Positions 35,513 through 48,732 of a stretch of 64,000 nucleotides of DNA are shown piece after piece. This DNA is from Balanoglossus misakiensis (Eukaryota > Hemichordata): positions 18,848,001-18,912,000 of the forward strand of contig CM082577.2 in assembly GCA_040954595.2 (NCBI GenBank), read 5' to 3'. Within the stretch, counting starts at the first letter, position 1; every line of letters starts with the position of its first letter. The notes under the pieces were generated by a model. That model searched no databases. It saw only the letters and a program-made list of their open reading frames with translations, and was not told where the DNA came from. The position numbers were made by a program, and so were the translations under genes.

Positions 35513-35978
35513 ACTTACAAAGGACAAAACAGCCTTCAGTTGCTTTGTTTAGACCGATTTATTCACGATGTAAGAGTGCGGTGAAACTGTTTACAGAAAA
35601 ACAGAAAATCACATCAGATTGAGCGAACGTTCAACAACATGGCATCAGTGTATATGAACTGAACAATCATCATAAAACATCAAACAATGGTCGAACCAAA
35701 TATCCGTCCGGATGAACAAATAGACCGGAATAACACAAAGATCTGATAGAACAAATAGATCAGAGTCCGTTCGGTAAAAGGTCCAAAAAAGAGGAAAATA
35801 AACTTACATCTGTGGGGTCGAGTCGCTGTCTTTTCTAAAGTTGCACGGCGTGGCCGTCTCGTCTATCTAAGCACGCATGCGCATCCCGATGCCTCATGGG
35901 TAATTGAATCCCCAAAAAACTATGATGAAATAGGGGGCGTTACTGAAAGCCTATATAAGGGAAACTGGGCGCGATACA
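35513..35978 (-). repeat. 5' LTR of the BEL element (466 bp)
   Basis: Minus strand starts TGTATCGCGCCCAG and ends GTGGTTGACA. It contains CTTATATAGGC, a TATA-like box near the start. The inner 150 bp repeat at 30055-30206. Confidence 0.88.
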
Positions 35979-35996
35979 GATACAATAGTATCAAAC

Positions 35997-36836
35997 ATGA
36001 TCGAATCGGAAATTCAGCAGACAACACAGTTGCAACAGGATGTAACTGCTGATACAGGGGATGAAACCGAAAACGAAAGTGCATCGGTTGGGCTGGGACA
36101 AGCCTCAGATAACTGGCTCAGTGACCTTGCCCAAGAACTTGATTTGGAGGACAACAAATTTGGGCCTCCAGTTGTAACAAAATTGGCTGAAATAGCCAAC
36201 AAAATGATGACGACACCCCTGGGGAAAGATTGCTTGAAGGAGAAATTTAAGCAATACTATGCGCCTGAGAATTGTGACAAAGTCGTGGTGGCCAAAGTCA
36301 ACAAAGAAATCTGGTACAAAGTAAAACCAGAAACAAGGTCTCGTGACATTAAGTTACAGGCTGTGCAAAAGTGCATGATCAAAGCCATGATACCAGTATT
36401 GCAAATAACTGATGGTTTACTTCACGCCAAGAAATCAGTTACAAAGGTCGATGTTTCCAAAACTGTGAAGCAGCTCACAGATTCCCTTGCCTTCTTGGGT
36501 CAAGGATGTTGGGAGATAAACCAAAGACGTAGAGCCATGATAAGGCCTGACCTTAATCGCCAATATCAGCAACTCTGCTCCAAACAAGTACCACTGACAA
36601 CATTCCTCTTCGGAGATGATCTTGCAAAGCAAGTGAATGACATCAAAACCACCAACCGGGTTAGCTCCAAGTTGTCAGGCAACCACAAATATAAAACTGT
36701 ACAAGGCTATGGTCGTGGTGGCGGTTTCCGGGGCAACTACCAAAATGCAAGAGGAAAAAACTCTTACCCCTTCCGCAGAAAGCAGCAGCATCACAATGCT
36801 CCCTTGTGGAAGAAAGGGACAGAGGGCCAAAAGTAG
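35997..36836 (+). pseudogene. DIRS2 Gag-like, N-terminally truncated
   Basis: 279 residues matching residues 139 to 416 of the DIRS1 protein with few changes (for example ETENES for ETDNES and an added Glu in LDLEDNK). The start of the gene was removed with the 733-bp deletion; only an internal Met is available. Confidence 0.85.
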
Positions 36837-38512
36837 TGGACATGCCCCAGGTTAGTGATGAAGGTGAGCACAAATACACAAAAAACGTGCCAGTCAAGCC
36901 ATTTGAGGCAGGTGCACTGAGACATTATGTAAATAAATGGAAAGAAATTACGTCGGATGAAGGAATTTTGACCATGGTACAAGGTTGCGAAATTGAATTT
37001 GTGAAATCACCATGGCAAACCACAGTACGAACAATACAATTCAATGCCAAAGAGCAAGAAATTATTGACACTGAAATCAAAAAATTGCACATGAAAGGTG
37101 TGATTATCGAATCAGAGCACTGTAAAGGAGAATTTGTTTCCCCAATTTTTATCAGACCAAACAAAAATGGGGATTACCGATTGATACTGAATTTGAAGTA
37201 CTTGAACAAGTTTATAGCTTACCACCATTTTAAAATGGAGTCTCTATTGTCAGTTATAATGCTCATCAAAAAAATTGTTACATGGCCTCAATAGATTTAC
37301 AAGATGCCTATTACTCAGTACCCATTGCAGTGCATCATCAGAAGTATTTAAAGTTTGTGTGGAAGGGCCAGCTGTATCAGTATACATGTCTTCCAAATGG
37401 CTTGGCTTGTGCACCGAGATTATTTACTAAGTTACTCAAGCCGGTGTATGCTCACTATAGAAATATGGGACATATATCAGCTCCATATATTGATGACTCA
37501 TATTTGCAAGGGGACTCATTTAGAGAATGTCACCTTAATGTCCAAAATACTTTCCAAACTCTATCAGAGTTGGGTTTTACCCCCAATAGGGAAAAATCTG
37601 TTATGGAACCTACACGCCTATTGGTATTTTTAGGGTTCTTATTAGACTCCAAACAGATGATAGTTTCACTCACAACAGAGAAAACTAAAAAATTAATTGC
37701 GAGTTGTCAACAGCTGCTACAAAATAAAAACCCTACCATCAGAGAGGTAGCACAAGTGATTGGGGTGATAGTATCATCATTTCCTGGAATTCAATTTGGA
37801 CCCCTTCACTATCGCAAACTGGAAGTTGACAAGTCTATAGCGTTAAGAAATGCTAAAGGCAATTTTGATGCATTCATGACATTGTCACATGGAGCAAAAG
37901 CAGACCTGCAATGGTGGATCACTAATGCCAGCCAAAGTTTTAAACCAATATCACATGGTAAACCTGAAGTGTTGGTACGATCAGATGCTTCGAAAAAAGG
38001 GTAGGGAGGTGTAAAGGATACATTAACCTGTGGAGGACAATGGTCCCCGGAGGAATCACAACAGCATATTAATGAGCTGGAGTTAAAAGCAGCACTTTTC
38101 ACCCTTAAATCATTATGTGGAGGATATACTGGCATGCATGTGAGAATAGAAATTGACGGTCATATGAATGTAACAGGTTAGCAACAGACATTTGGAACTG
38201 GTGTATCCAAAACAAAATTTGGATATCTGCTGCCCACCTGCCTGGGGCAAAAAATGTTGAGGCGGATCAGTGCTCTCGTGAGTTTCGCCATGAAACAGAA
38301 TGGATGTTAAATAAAGAAATATTTGACTGCATAATTGAGAAATTTGGACAGCCTTCTGTAGGTTTATTCGCATCAAGATTGAATCACCAAATGAAACCGT
38401 ATATTTCATGGAGACCAGATCCTGAAGCACAGGCGGTCGATGCTTTCTCATTAACATGGTCATCTTATGCTCTCTTTTATGCCTTTCCTCCATTTAGTGT
38501 AATTGGCAGAGT
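36806..38512 (+). pseudogene. DIRS2 RT-RNase H-Pol, broken
   Basis: Reads 36806-37294, then shifts frame near 37270 (a run of A) to 37282-38004. YIDDSYLQ and LVRSDASKKG are intact. TAG at 38002-38004 replaces a Trp codon present in DIRS1. The later segment repeats the DIRS1 deletion after EID and the TAA before the last Pol block. The sequence continues to 38879, overlapping the recombinase. Confidence 0.88.
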
Positions 38513-38563
38513 ATAACAGAAGGTGGAAATGGAGATGGCAGAGGGCATTCTCATAATTCCATA

Positions 38564-39888
38564 TTGGCCAACACAGAGCTGGTTTTCCAAGGCAATGCGA
38601 CTGCTGACTGCACTGCCATTGATACTTCCGAGAAGTCCAACATTGTTGATAAACCAAGCAGTAAAGGACCAGAGGACCCATCCTCTCTTTCCAAGGCTAA
38701 TCTTACTGGCATGTTGCTTGTCAGGACAAAGCTGGAAAGTCAAAACATTCTTCCAACAACTGCAGACATCATCATGTCTTCGTGGAGAGACTCTACTAAA
38801 AGACAATATGAGCCATATTTACACAGATGGACTGTTTTCTGTAGCCAGAGGAAAATTGATCCAATTCATACAACTGTAGATCATGCATTAGAGTTCTTGA
38901 CTGAACTTTACCATACAGGCTTAAAATACAGTGCCATAAACACTGCCAGATCAGCATTATCAAATGTAATTCAGCTGCCAACAAATACCACTTTTGGTTC
39001 ACACCAGTTAGTGGTGAGGTTTATGAAAGGAGTATTTCAAACTCGGCCTGCTTTGCCGAGATATGTTGAAGTTTGGGATGTGGATAAACTTTTGTGTTGC
39101 TTGAGGGAAATGTCCCCCATGAGATCACTGTGTTTAAAAGATCTCACCTTAAAATTAGTTGCATTGCTTGCTATTTTGTCAGGTCAGAGGTTACAGACCC
39201 TTCACTTGTTAAATATAAAGAAGATGATTGTTGGGCCATCTTCATACAAATTTCTTTTTGATAGTTTGTTAAAAACCACTAGACTTGGAGTTCATACATC
39301 AGAGTTAGAATTCACTGCTTTCCCACCAGATAGGCGGTTATGTGTTGTATCACTTATTATATTACACCAGTATATTGATGGTGTAAATCACGCTATTTGA
39401 TTGGTCGAGACACGACACGTGACCGTGATATATTAGCCATATACCACAGTCATATATCATAGTCAAAGAAAATGCCTTTTAAAAATGTTTTATGCAAAGT
39501 TTCAATATACTGGCATAATATAATAGCAATAAAACACCCCCAGCCATGGTATACCACTCGATTTTGACCAGTTCAACTCCATATACGCACTCGCTATCGC
39601 TCGTGCGTATATGTCGTGAACTGGTCAAAATCTCGTGGTATACCATGGCTGGGGGTGTTTTATTGCTTAATTAGTGAATATTTACTTCAAACAAAATCTT
39701 TGAGAAAACATGAAACTCAGTTGTTCATCAGCTTTGTAAAACCGTACAAAGCAGTTTCCAAGGATACGTTGTCTCGATGGATAAAATTAATGCTAACAAG
39801 AGCAGGTATTGATATTGCAAGATTTTCTGCTCACAGTACTAGAGCTGCTGCCTCGTCGGCAGCAAATTGCAGAGGAGTTCCTCTATAA
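38564..39888 (+). pseudogene. DIRS2 tyrosine recombinase, broken
   Basis: The N-terminal domain and SGQRLQTL (first Arg) are intact to VVSLI at about 39356. A 310-bp element then interrupts. HSTRAAASSAA is present after it (39829-39861), but an 8-base deletion at about 39884 shifts the frame before the Tyr block, which is still legible as AGWSNAS ... KYY. Confidence 0.88.
39360..39669. mobile_element. 310-bp insertion with a 143-bp hairpin
   Basis: DIRS1 lacks it. ATTA occurs at 39356-39359 and 39670-39673. The right half (39525-39667) is an almost perfect hairpin: AGCAATAAAACACCCCCAGC pairs with its complement ending at 39667, with arms of about 65 nt around TCGCTATCGCTC. The left 165 bp are not part of the hairpin. 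Small foldback element, class unknown. Confidence 0.85.
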
Positions 39889-40136
39889 TGAATAGAGCAG
39901 GCTGGAGTAATGCATCTACATTTGCTAAGTACTATAACAAACCAATTAACAATCAAAGTTCGTTCTCTGAAAGGATTACTTGCGTCATTTGCAGATAGCA
40001 ACAAATGAACATGTTAAGCATTTAGTGAAACAGTGTTACTGATATTCATATTGCATAAGTTCAATACAGAGTTCATCTTAAAAAAGAGTTGTTTCTGAGT
40101 ATTGTTTTTCTACATTTCGTGAACACAGCTTTCAAA

Positions 40137-40446
40137 TCTCACGGGATCCCTGACTGACGTCATCGTGAGGTAGAATTCCCAAGTTAAATGAGACTTACCT
40201 GTAAGTTGAAATTTGAATGGAATTCTACTGAACGATGAAAGTCAGGAAGGGATTACGTGCCCACCCAGTTTGGGTACAACCCACCCATAGTCATCAGGGA
40301 TATATATTGTGTTCACTCAATTTGCGTTCAAGACTGAATCATGGGAGATTTGTGCAATCTCACGTAATCCCTTCCTGACTTTCATCGTTCAGTAGAATTT
40401 CATTCAAATTTCAACTTACAGGTAAGTCTCATTTAACTTGGGAATT
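40137..40446 (+). repeat. ICR and right terminal repeat of DIRS2
   Basis: Same organisation as 8341-8650: a left-complementary part (40137-40177), a right-complementary part (40174-40259) and the right terminal repeat (40334-40446). R4 follows. Confidence 0.88.
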
Positions 40447-41247
40447 AATTACTGCTACACAGGTTAGGAACACTGAGAAGGCGGCCTTAAATTATTCATT
40501 TACATTTGAGGATTTTTTGCCCATTTGTTATGATGTAACTTTCAATATTTCTTGTTGTAGTATGAACTTTTCAATGTCAAAAAGTGATCAGACAACACCT
40601 GTAGCTAAAAATCTATTTGGTATTGATACATTTCGGATATATCTAAATTGTACCAATTTTAGTCTAGGCAGGGCAACATAATAAACGGTAGGCAGGCTCC
40701 TATTTATAATGAACGACGTGGACCGACGAGACAAATGCCAGCTGACAGTACACCATTAGATTATTTTCGGACATAAAGTCATCGTCATCGTCGTGTCGTG
40801 TCACAATCATTATTTTGGACATATGGTTACTGTGTGATGAAAGATGAGAGCGCAGTCAAAAGGTCGGGCTGAATAATACAGAGACTCTGAAAATATTGTA
40901 CCTTATTCTTATCAAACACGTTGATGGATATTTTGACAATTGTGACATGTGAACATTTACAAAAAAATGAAATAAATTTGCTTCAAACTCATTGGCAAAG
41001 CAAGGACATGGAGTTGTTGTATATTTGTTATTATTGAGATATATAGGTGAGAAATATATTGGAAAATGTCTTCATTACAAAAATATGTCGTGAAATTATT
41101 GACTAGCAAGAACCATGTGTATATGTATGGCCAAGGGGAAATTTTTAACTTCTAGTTCTGAACATTAACGTTATTGCGCAGGCTACTGTAACCACATTCA
41201 AATAATACATACAATTTTCTGTTGCACCAGTGCTTTGACCTTACAGT
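40443..41247 (+). repeat. R4: macro-unit with a large internal deletion
   Basis: The first 226 bp of the unit are joined at about 40668 (TAGTCTAG|GCAGGGC) to the last third, inside the R ORF. About 2.15 kb are missing, including all the repeat clusters. The last 36 codons of the ORF remain at 40669-40775. Confidence 0.88.
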
Positions 41248-43611
<2,364 letters not shown>

Positions 43612-43724
43612 TTACCCAATCAGCACGAATGTGAAGTTAACGTGATATAGTCCGGCCAATCACAGTTCCAGCCTACTTCCTGATGGGCTCAAGCAGCGGT
43701 AACTTTGCAAGGTTTTCCATGACA
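43612..43724 (-). repeat. Partial 3' LTR of G1'
   Basis: 113 bp beginning at ATTACCCAATCAGCACG and ending CATGACA; the outer 350 bp are absent. The C-rich run 43727-43735 is the complement of the polypurine tract, longer here (nine C) than in G1 (six). Confidence 0.85.
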
Positions 43725-43735
43725 TTCCCCCCCCC

Positions 43736-44101
43736 ACTAGACTTGGTTACTCTCCGAGACCCAGTCATAGCAATCTAAACTACAATAACAAATGGAACAC
43801 AGAAATCAATAATTCAAATACTAAGTCAAAAGAGCACATCACTGTTTCTGTTTTAAAGTCTTTGACTCTTAGTGTTCGAAGGTGCAGTTCAATCTACCTT
43901 CTGTCTCAGTAAAATAAGTGTCCTTGTCAAATGGCACACGTATCCTGGTACCCATTTTGTTTTCTTCATCGTCAACAGGTGCTTGAAGTTTTTGTCCTCA
44001 ACAGGCGCCTGTGAATCCGTAGAAAAGCGTTGGCTTCCGGCTTCTTTTAGGGTATCTCTTAGGTGTATCTTCGTCTCTGATCATTTCCGGTTCAACCCCC
44101 G
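43736..44101 (-). pseudogene. G1' 3' region and Pol tail start
   Basis: Near-identical to 19141-19506 of G1, with the Pol tail frame up to the G2 insertion. CCCCG at 44097-44101 is the target duplication of G2. Confidence 0.8.
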
Positions 44102-44285
44102 TATGATATATCGCCTGGATGGTTCAGATCAAACTGATGTGACTCGGATTTAACTCAACAGTCAACAAGTGTGCATTTATTGTATGGATTCCATGAAGCT
44201 AAAGAGAATAACAATATCCCATAATATTCGGATAATACATGTAATTCAATTAACCATAGAGGGCAGTGTACATCAGAACACGACA
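44102..44285 (-). repeat. 3' LTR of G2
   Basis: 184 bp, minus strand TGTCGTGTTCTG to GATATATCATA, so the far end is TA rather than CA. It contains a GAATAACAATATC stretch and GTGCATTTATTG. Confidence 0.9.
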
Positions 44286-44572
44286 TCCCTTTTTTTCTCC
44301 TATGTGAAATGTAGTGTCCAAATGTAAGTTCAAACTGTATGAGTGTTTCAATCAGTTCTCAAGTTTTCAACTTCTCAGTTCACAATGTCAACAGTTTGTA
44401 TATTGTTCTCAAATCATGAATGAAAGAACACAGTAACATTTTAACCATCAAATGAACAAGTGCAACAATTTAGCATTTGAAAATAATGGTACTTTACTTT
44501 ACAGGCTGGGGTGGACTACCCAATAAATGCCTGTGTCAAGATAGGGGATTATTCTGCCCCTTTTTACTAGTG
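44286..44572 (-). other. 3' non-coding region of G2
   Basis: Between the integrase stop and the LTR. It ends with an A-rich purine tract AAAAAAAGGGA on the minus strand beside the LTR. No gene seen. Confidence 0.6.
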
Positions 44573-45442
44573 TCACTCCATGATAAAATCATCAAATTTT
44601 GTAGGCAACTTCTTTGCGCGAGTTGGTCTACATGGGGTTTGTGACAAGCTAGGTTTATCAGAATCATGACATTGTGTTTCACATTGTGTTTCAACAGGTT
44701 GCTCAATTGCAGTTTCTGTTTCAGGGCTCACAAACAATTTTACATGAGATGTGTTTCGCTTGTAATCAACACCTTCAGGCGATTGGATGGTCACCTGGTT
44801 ACCATCTCTATGCACAATAGTATGTGGGGTTTCATTAAAGTTAGTAGTCAGTTTGTTCTTCTTTTCCTGTCGAATCAGGACTTCATCTCCGACCTTGATT
44901 TCAGAGGGTCTTGCTCCACGTCCCAAATCTGCATGCAGTTTGGATTTGGATTTCTGCTCTGCATCACGGTCTCGAATTTCGGTGTCCTCATGATGATGTG
45001 CTCGCATATCTGGTAGTTTACCACGTAGTTTGCGTCCAAATAGTAATTCTCCCGGACTGCGACCAGTCGTTGGGTGAGCAAGTGCTCTGTATGATGCAAG
45101 ATATTTCCGGATTTCTTTCCGCCAGTCTTGCTTCTCTGCTTGGGCAATTTGGAGACGTTTCAACTGGGAGCAGTTTTGGCGTTCCACCTCTCCGTTGGCC
45201 TGTGCCCACTTCGGAGTAACTTTGACAGCTTCGATGCCGTTCAGCTCACAAAAGCGCATGTAGTCTTCTGATTTAAACTGGGGTCCATTGTCAGATCGAA
45301 TTGTCATCGGAATACCGTGTCGGCTAAAGTGTTCCTCCAAACAGTCAATGACTTTGTCCACGGTTGTAGACATCAGGACGTCCACCTCGTAGTAGTCGAC
45401 TAGCACCAATAGCGAATGACCGGAGGGAAGTGGTCCCAACAA
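44573..45442 (-). pseudogene. G2 integrase core and Pol tail
   Basis: 289 codons: PLPSGHSLLVLVDYYE, IRSDNGPQFKSED (second catalytic Asp), PKWAQANGEVERQN (catalytic Glu), SYRALAHPTTGRSPGELLFG, VGDEVLIRQEKKNK and a tail ending LPTKFDDFIME. The first catalytic Asp should lie just upstream, beyond a stop in this copy. Confidence 0.9.
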
Positions 45443-45782
45443 ATCAACAGCTAGGTCTTGCCATGGACCATCTGGTAGTTGGGTTGACTTGACAGGTTCA
45501 GCTGGGTCGGGCCTCGCAACAAGTTGACACCCATGACATGACCGAACAAAACGTTCTGCAGCTCTGTCACAGCCTGGCCACCAGACCTTCGTACGCAGGT
45601 TTTGCTTCGTTCCAACGACACCTAGATGTCCCTCGTGTGCTAGTGCTAGGGCTTGTCAACTTTGTAGGTAGTACGATACGAGTTCCTCGCAGTATCAGTT
45701 GACCGATCATACACAATTCACCAGCCACATGTTGATACTGTTTACAGCTCTCAAAATGACCTGAGTTGATTGCCTTTCTCAA
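45443..45782 (-). pseudogene. G2 integrase zinc-binding region (decayed)
   Basis: Fragments of the linker and HHCC domain are readable in more than one frame (AINSGHFESCKQYQHVAGEL, RGTRIVLPTKL), with stops and at least one frameshift. Cys residues of the domain appear near 45530-45545. Confidence 0.65.
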
Positions 45783-46387
45783 TTCTGCAAATTCTGGGTC
45801 GAAAGCTGAAGCTTCTTCAACTTACGTGTTGTCAATGCTTGTGGGGTCGCTCGTACTGCTACGAACTTCACGTAGTCATCGGCACCATGTTCATGGCGTT
45901 CCATTTTACCACCAGGTTTCAGAAGTCGTGAAAGTGGATCTGCCACCATGTGTTTACCAGGCATATGTATCACATTGAAATTGTATGGTTGCATGCGTAG
46001 AACCCACCTCTCAATTCTGGCACTGGGGCGTGAACGTCGTCCGTATATGACCTCGAGTGGTTTGTGATCAGTAACAAGATCAAACTTTGTAGCGTAGATA
46101 TATGCATGAAATTTCTCGCAACTCCACACCAGAGCTAGTGCTTCTTTTTCTGTTTGAGAATATCGTCTCTCCACATCTGTGAGTGACCTGCTGGCGTAGC
46201 TTACTGGTCTCAGGTTACCATCGGGTTGTTCTTGTGCAAGCACGGCTCCTAAGCCAACTGGGCTTGCATCGGCAAGGACTACGGTGCGTGCCGTCTTGCT
46301 GAAGTATGCCAACATAGTGACATCTGCCATCTGTCGCTTCAACTCGTTGAACGCGTCGCGCTGTCGCTTCCCAAATTCAAATTTCAC
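45779..46387 (-). pseudogene. G2 RNase H
   Basis: FGKRQRDAFNELKRQMAD, VVLADASPVGLGAVLAQEQ (Asp), RRYSQTEKEALALVWSCEKF (Glu), FDLVTDHKPLEVIYG (Asp) and GKHMVADPLSRL. All RNase H acidic residues are visible in one frame. Confidence 0.9.
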
Positions 46388-46417
46388 TCCTTCGCGTCTA
46401 AGCTCAGATAGTGGTTC

Positions 46418-47177
46418 TCAGATCGTCGAACAATGAGGAATGAATCTGCAGCTGAAATTGACCAATCCCAGAAAGCTGCGCACCTCGGCGGCATTCTGTG
46501 GTTCTCTGGCCTCAAGGATTGCTTTTACGCGTGACTCAGTCGGACCAACTCCCTTTTCAGAAAGTAGCATTCCCATGAACTCCAATTCGCTCATAGAGAA
46601 AGCACATTTCTCACATTTCTCACCGTCCACACTGTTGAAGTCTGGCCATGACTTGATGTAGCTGTGCGTCATGCTCCTCTTGAGTACTGGCATGTACAAC
46701 TATGTCATCAGAGATGTTGTCTACTCCTGGTATGCCTGCTAATGCTGAGGAGATTTCGTGTTGGTATAGCTCGCTGGCTGAGCTCACTCCAAACAACAGT
46801 CTCTTGTATCTATATAGACCGCAGTGTGTTACAAATGTGCAAATGTCTCTCGACTCATGGTCCAGCTCAAGCTGATGATAGCCCCACTTCAGATCCAGCT
46901 TGCTGAATACAGTTGAGCTGTTCATTGTCTGAAGTATTTCATCCACTGTGGGAATGGGGTACCTGCCTCTAATGATAGCCTCATTAGCCTGTCTCATATC
47001 GAGACACAATCGAATGTCTCCATTGGCTTTTGGAACAACAACCACCGGGTTGACCCATCTGCTAGGACCTGTAGCTGGCTCAATGATGTCATTGTCCAAC
47101 AGCTCCTGTATTTTCTGTTCGACCTTTTTTCTTAGATTAAAGGGTGTGCGTCTCAGGGGTTGCGCCACTGGTTTCAC
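46418..47177 (-). pseudogene. G2 reverse transcriptase
   Basis: First frame (46620-47177): FNLRKKVEQKIQELLDNDII, SRWVNPVVVVPKANG, VFSKLDLKWGYHQLELD (catalytic Asp), RLLFGVSSASELYQ and NISDDIVVHAS (ISDD pair). Second frame (46418-46699): CEKCAFSMSELEFMGMLLSE and RSFLGLVNFSCRFIP. A frameshift of one base lies near 46640. Another break separates it from RNase H at about 46400. Confidence 0.9.
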
Positions 47178-47267
47178 CTGATCATCAACATGTATTGTAG
47201 CTTGCTTTGTGTTCAGTTTACCAACTCCCTTGAATACATCAGGGTATTTGCGAATCAGCTCACATTT

Positions 47268-48500
47268 CTAGTTGGTGATGGAACTCACAAGATCTACTCC
47301 CACCTTCAGCGCTCCAACTTCAGTCGCTGTGGTTTTTCCAAGCAGGGGTATACCGTTCCCTTTCACAACAACAAAGGATGCATTTGTCTTCCCTTTCCCC
47401 ACTGTAACGTCGCAGGAAAATCCACCAAGAACTGCCAGGGGTTTGTCGGATGCATATGGAAACAGCTTGGTGTTTTGCTTGTAAGACACACATCGGATTT
47501 TCTTTGCTTTCAATGTTTTCCATGTATTTTCATCAATGATGTTGGTTGTAGCACCAGAATCCACCAGCATGTTCAATTTGACACCACCAATGACATTGAC
47601 AGCTGGGATCATCCCATTGGCAACTTGACTTTTAATGTGGAATGCATAATCAGAGTTATCACTGCTGGGGGTCTGTTCAGGGTTAACACAGTGTACCTTC
47701 TTCTGCTTTGTTTTACATACTGATGCAAAATGATCGGAACCGTCACATTTCAAACATTTCTTTCCTCTCGCCGGACAGTTTGGGTCTCTGCCGAAATGTC
47801 CTGTCTTACCACATCGGTAGCATGCTTTATCAGTGTTACCATGGTTACTGCGTTTACTGTTCTTTGTATTTTGTCTTGGCTTACCGGCACGTCGCTCAAC
47901 ACGATTGACAGTTACGGCTGTTTCAGGCTTGTTTGGTGACAGGGTTGTCATCTGGCTTTCAACCTCTTCACATTGCCTCGCCACAGTCAATGCTTTAGCA
48001 AGTGTCAGTGATGCACCTTCCTCCAACAATTTTCGGCGGATGTAGTCAGAGTTACATTTTGCAATGACCTCATCACGGATCTGGTTATCCATTTCAGCAC
48101 CAAAATCACAGTCTTTCGCTGCTCGACGTAATCTAGTTACAAATTGCTGAGTTGTTTCTCCCTTTTCTTGTGTGAGGGATCGGAAACTTCGCCTCGCATA
48201 TGCTGAGTTGACAACTGGCACGAAATGAGAGTTAAGTGCTTCGACAGCCATCTTGTATTGAGTTGGCGTACCTGTATTGTCTAGAGTACTGAAAATGTCC
48301 TGTACATCGGGTCCAGCCAAGTGTAGTAACTGTGCTCGCCTCTGTCTGGCAATAATAGGCTTATCGTCGTCCAAAATCAAACCTTTGGCGTCTGCAAAAA
48401 GTTCAAACGATGCCAACCATCTTTTCCATCGCTGACCTACCGTCGCTGCATCTCCTGCACAATCAAATGTCGAGATGACGTTTTTCCGTGGGTCGCTCAT
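47268..48500 (-). CDS. G2 Gag-protease
   Basis: Intact 410-codon frame with ATG at 48500. The N-terminal capsid-like helical part (RWKRWLASFELFADAKGL, GPDVQDIF) is followed by knuckles CYRCGKTGHFGRDPNC and CLKCDGSDHFASVC. The protease active site LVDSGATTNIID lies near residue 315. Gag and protease are in one frame; the RT frame starts about 90 bases further on, possibly reached by frameshifting. Confidence 0.88.
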   Translation of the reverse strand: MSDPRKNVISTFDCAGDAATVGQRWKRWLASFELFADAKGLILDDDKPIIARQRRAQLLHLAGPDVQDIFSTLDNTGTPTQYKMAVEALNSHFVPVVNSAYARRSFRSLTQEKGETTQQFVTRLRRAAKDCDFGAEMDNQIRDEVIAKCNSDYIRRKLLEEGASLTLAKALTVARQCEEVESQMTTLSPNKPETAVTVNRVERRAGKPRQNTKNSKRSNHGNTDKACYRCGKTGHFGRDPNCPARGKKCLKCDGSDHFASVCKTKQKKVHCVNPEQTPSSDNSDYAFHIKSQVANGMIPAVNVIGGVKLNMLVDSGATTNIIDENTWKTLKAKKIRCVSYKQNTKLFPYASDKPLAVLGGFSCDVTVGKGKTNASFVVVKGNGIPLLGKTTATEVGALKVGVDLVSSITN

Positions 48501-48548
48501 GATGAAAAGCTTATATCATAGACTTCAGATGTCGATCCTCGTCGCCAC

Positions 48549-48732
48549 TATGATATATCGCCTGGATGGTTCAGATCAAACTGATGTGACTCGGATTTAA
48601 CTCAACAGTCAACAAGTGTGCATTTATTGTATGGCTTCCATGAAGCTAAAGAGAATAACAATATCCCATAATATTCGGATAATACATGTAATTCAATTAA
48701 CCATAGAGGGCAGTGTACATCAGAACACGACA
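48549..48732 (-). repeat. 5' LTR of G2
   Basis: 184 bp, differing from the left LTR at only two or so bases (for example ATGGCTTCC for ATGGATTCC). The minus strand continues into GTGGCGACGAGGATCG, the likely primer-binding site. Confidence 0.9.

Larger units (their letters stand above)
30055..35978 (-). mobile_element. BEL/Pao retrotransposon with RT deletion
   Basis: Minus-strand element with a full right (5') LTR at 35513-35978 and a truncated left (3') LTR at 30055-30206, a purine tract before the left LTR, and Gag, protease, RNase H, integrase and DUF5641 blocks. The reverse transcriptase is absent. The deletion that truncated the left LTR also removed 733 bp of DIRS2, so the left target duplication cannot be read. 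Confidence 0.92.
29822..40446 (+). mobile_element. DIRS2: second DIRS copy, interrupted by BEL/Pao
   Basis: The left part (29822-30051) and right part (35979-40446) align with DIRS1. AATT occurs at both outer ends, and the R position is the same as for DIRS1. Relative to DIRS1 the segment equivalent to 1157-1889 (733 bp) is missing where the BEL element lies. There is no 2.6 kb insert in the RT. Coding lesions beyond the shared ones: a frameshift near 37270, TAG at about 38003, a 310-bp insertion in the recombinase, and small indels near 39884 and 39970. Confidence 0.92.
44102..48732 (-). mobile_element. G2: complete Ty3/gypsy element, Mag-like (4.6 kb)
   Basis: Two 184-bp LTRs (44102-44285 and 48549-48732) differ at very few positions. 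The CCCCG duplication (44097-44101, 48733-48737) restores the G1 sequence seen at 19495-19510. A purine tract (complement of TCCCTTTTTTT) lies by the left LTR and a TGGCGACGAGGAT primer-site candidate by the right LTR. Order: Gag-protease, RT, RNase H, integrase. The RT carries ISDD rather than YxDD, as in the Mag/K02A2.6 group. Several frameshifts are present. Near-identical LTRs point to a young insertion. Confidence 0.93.
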
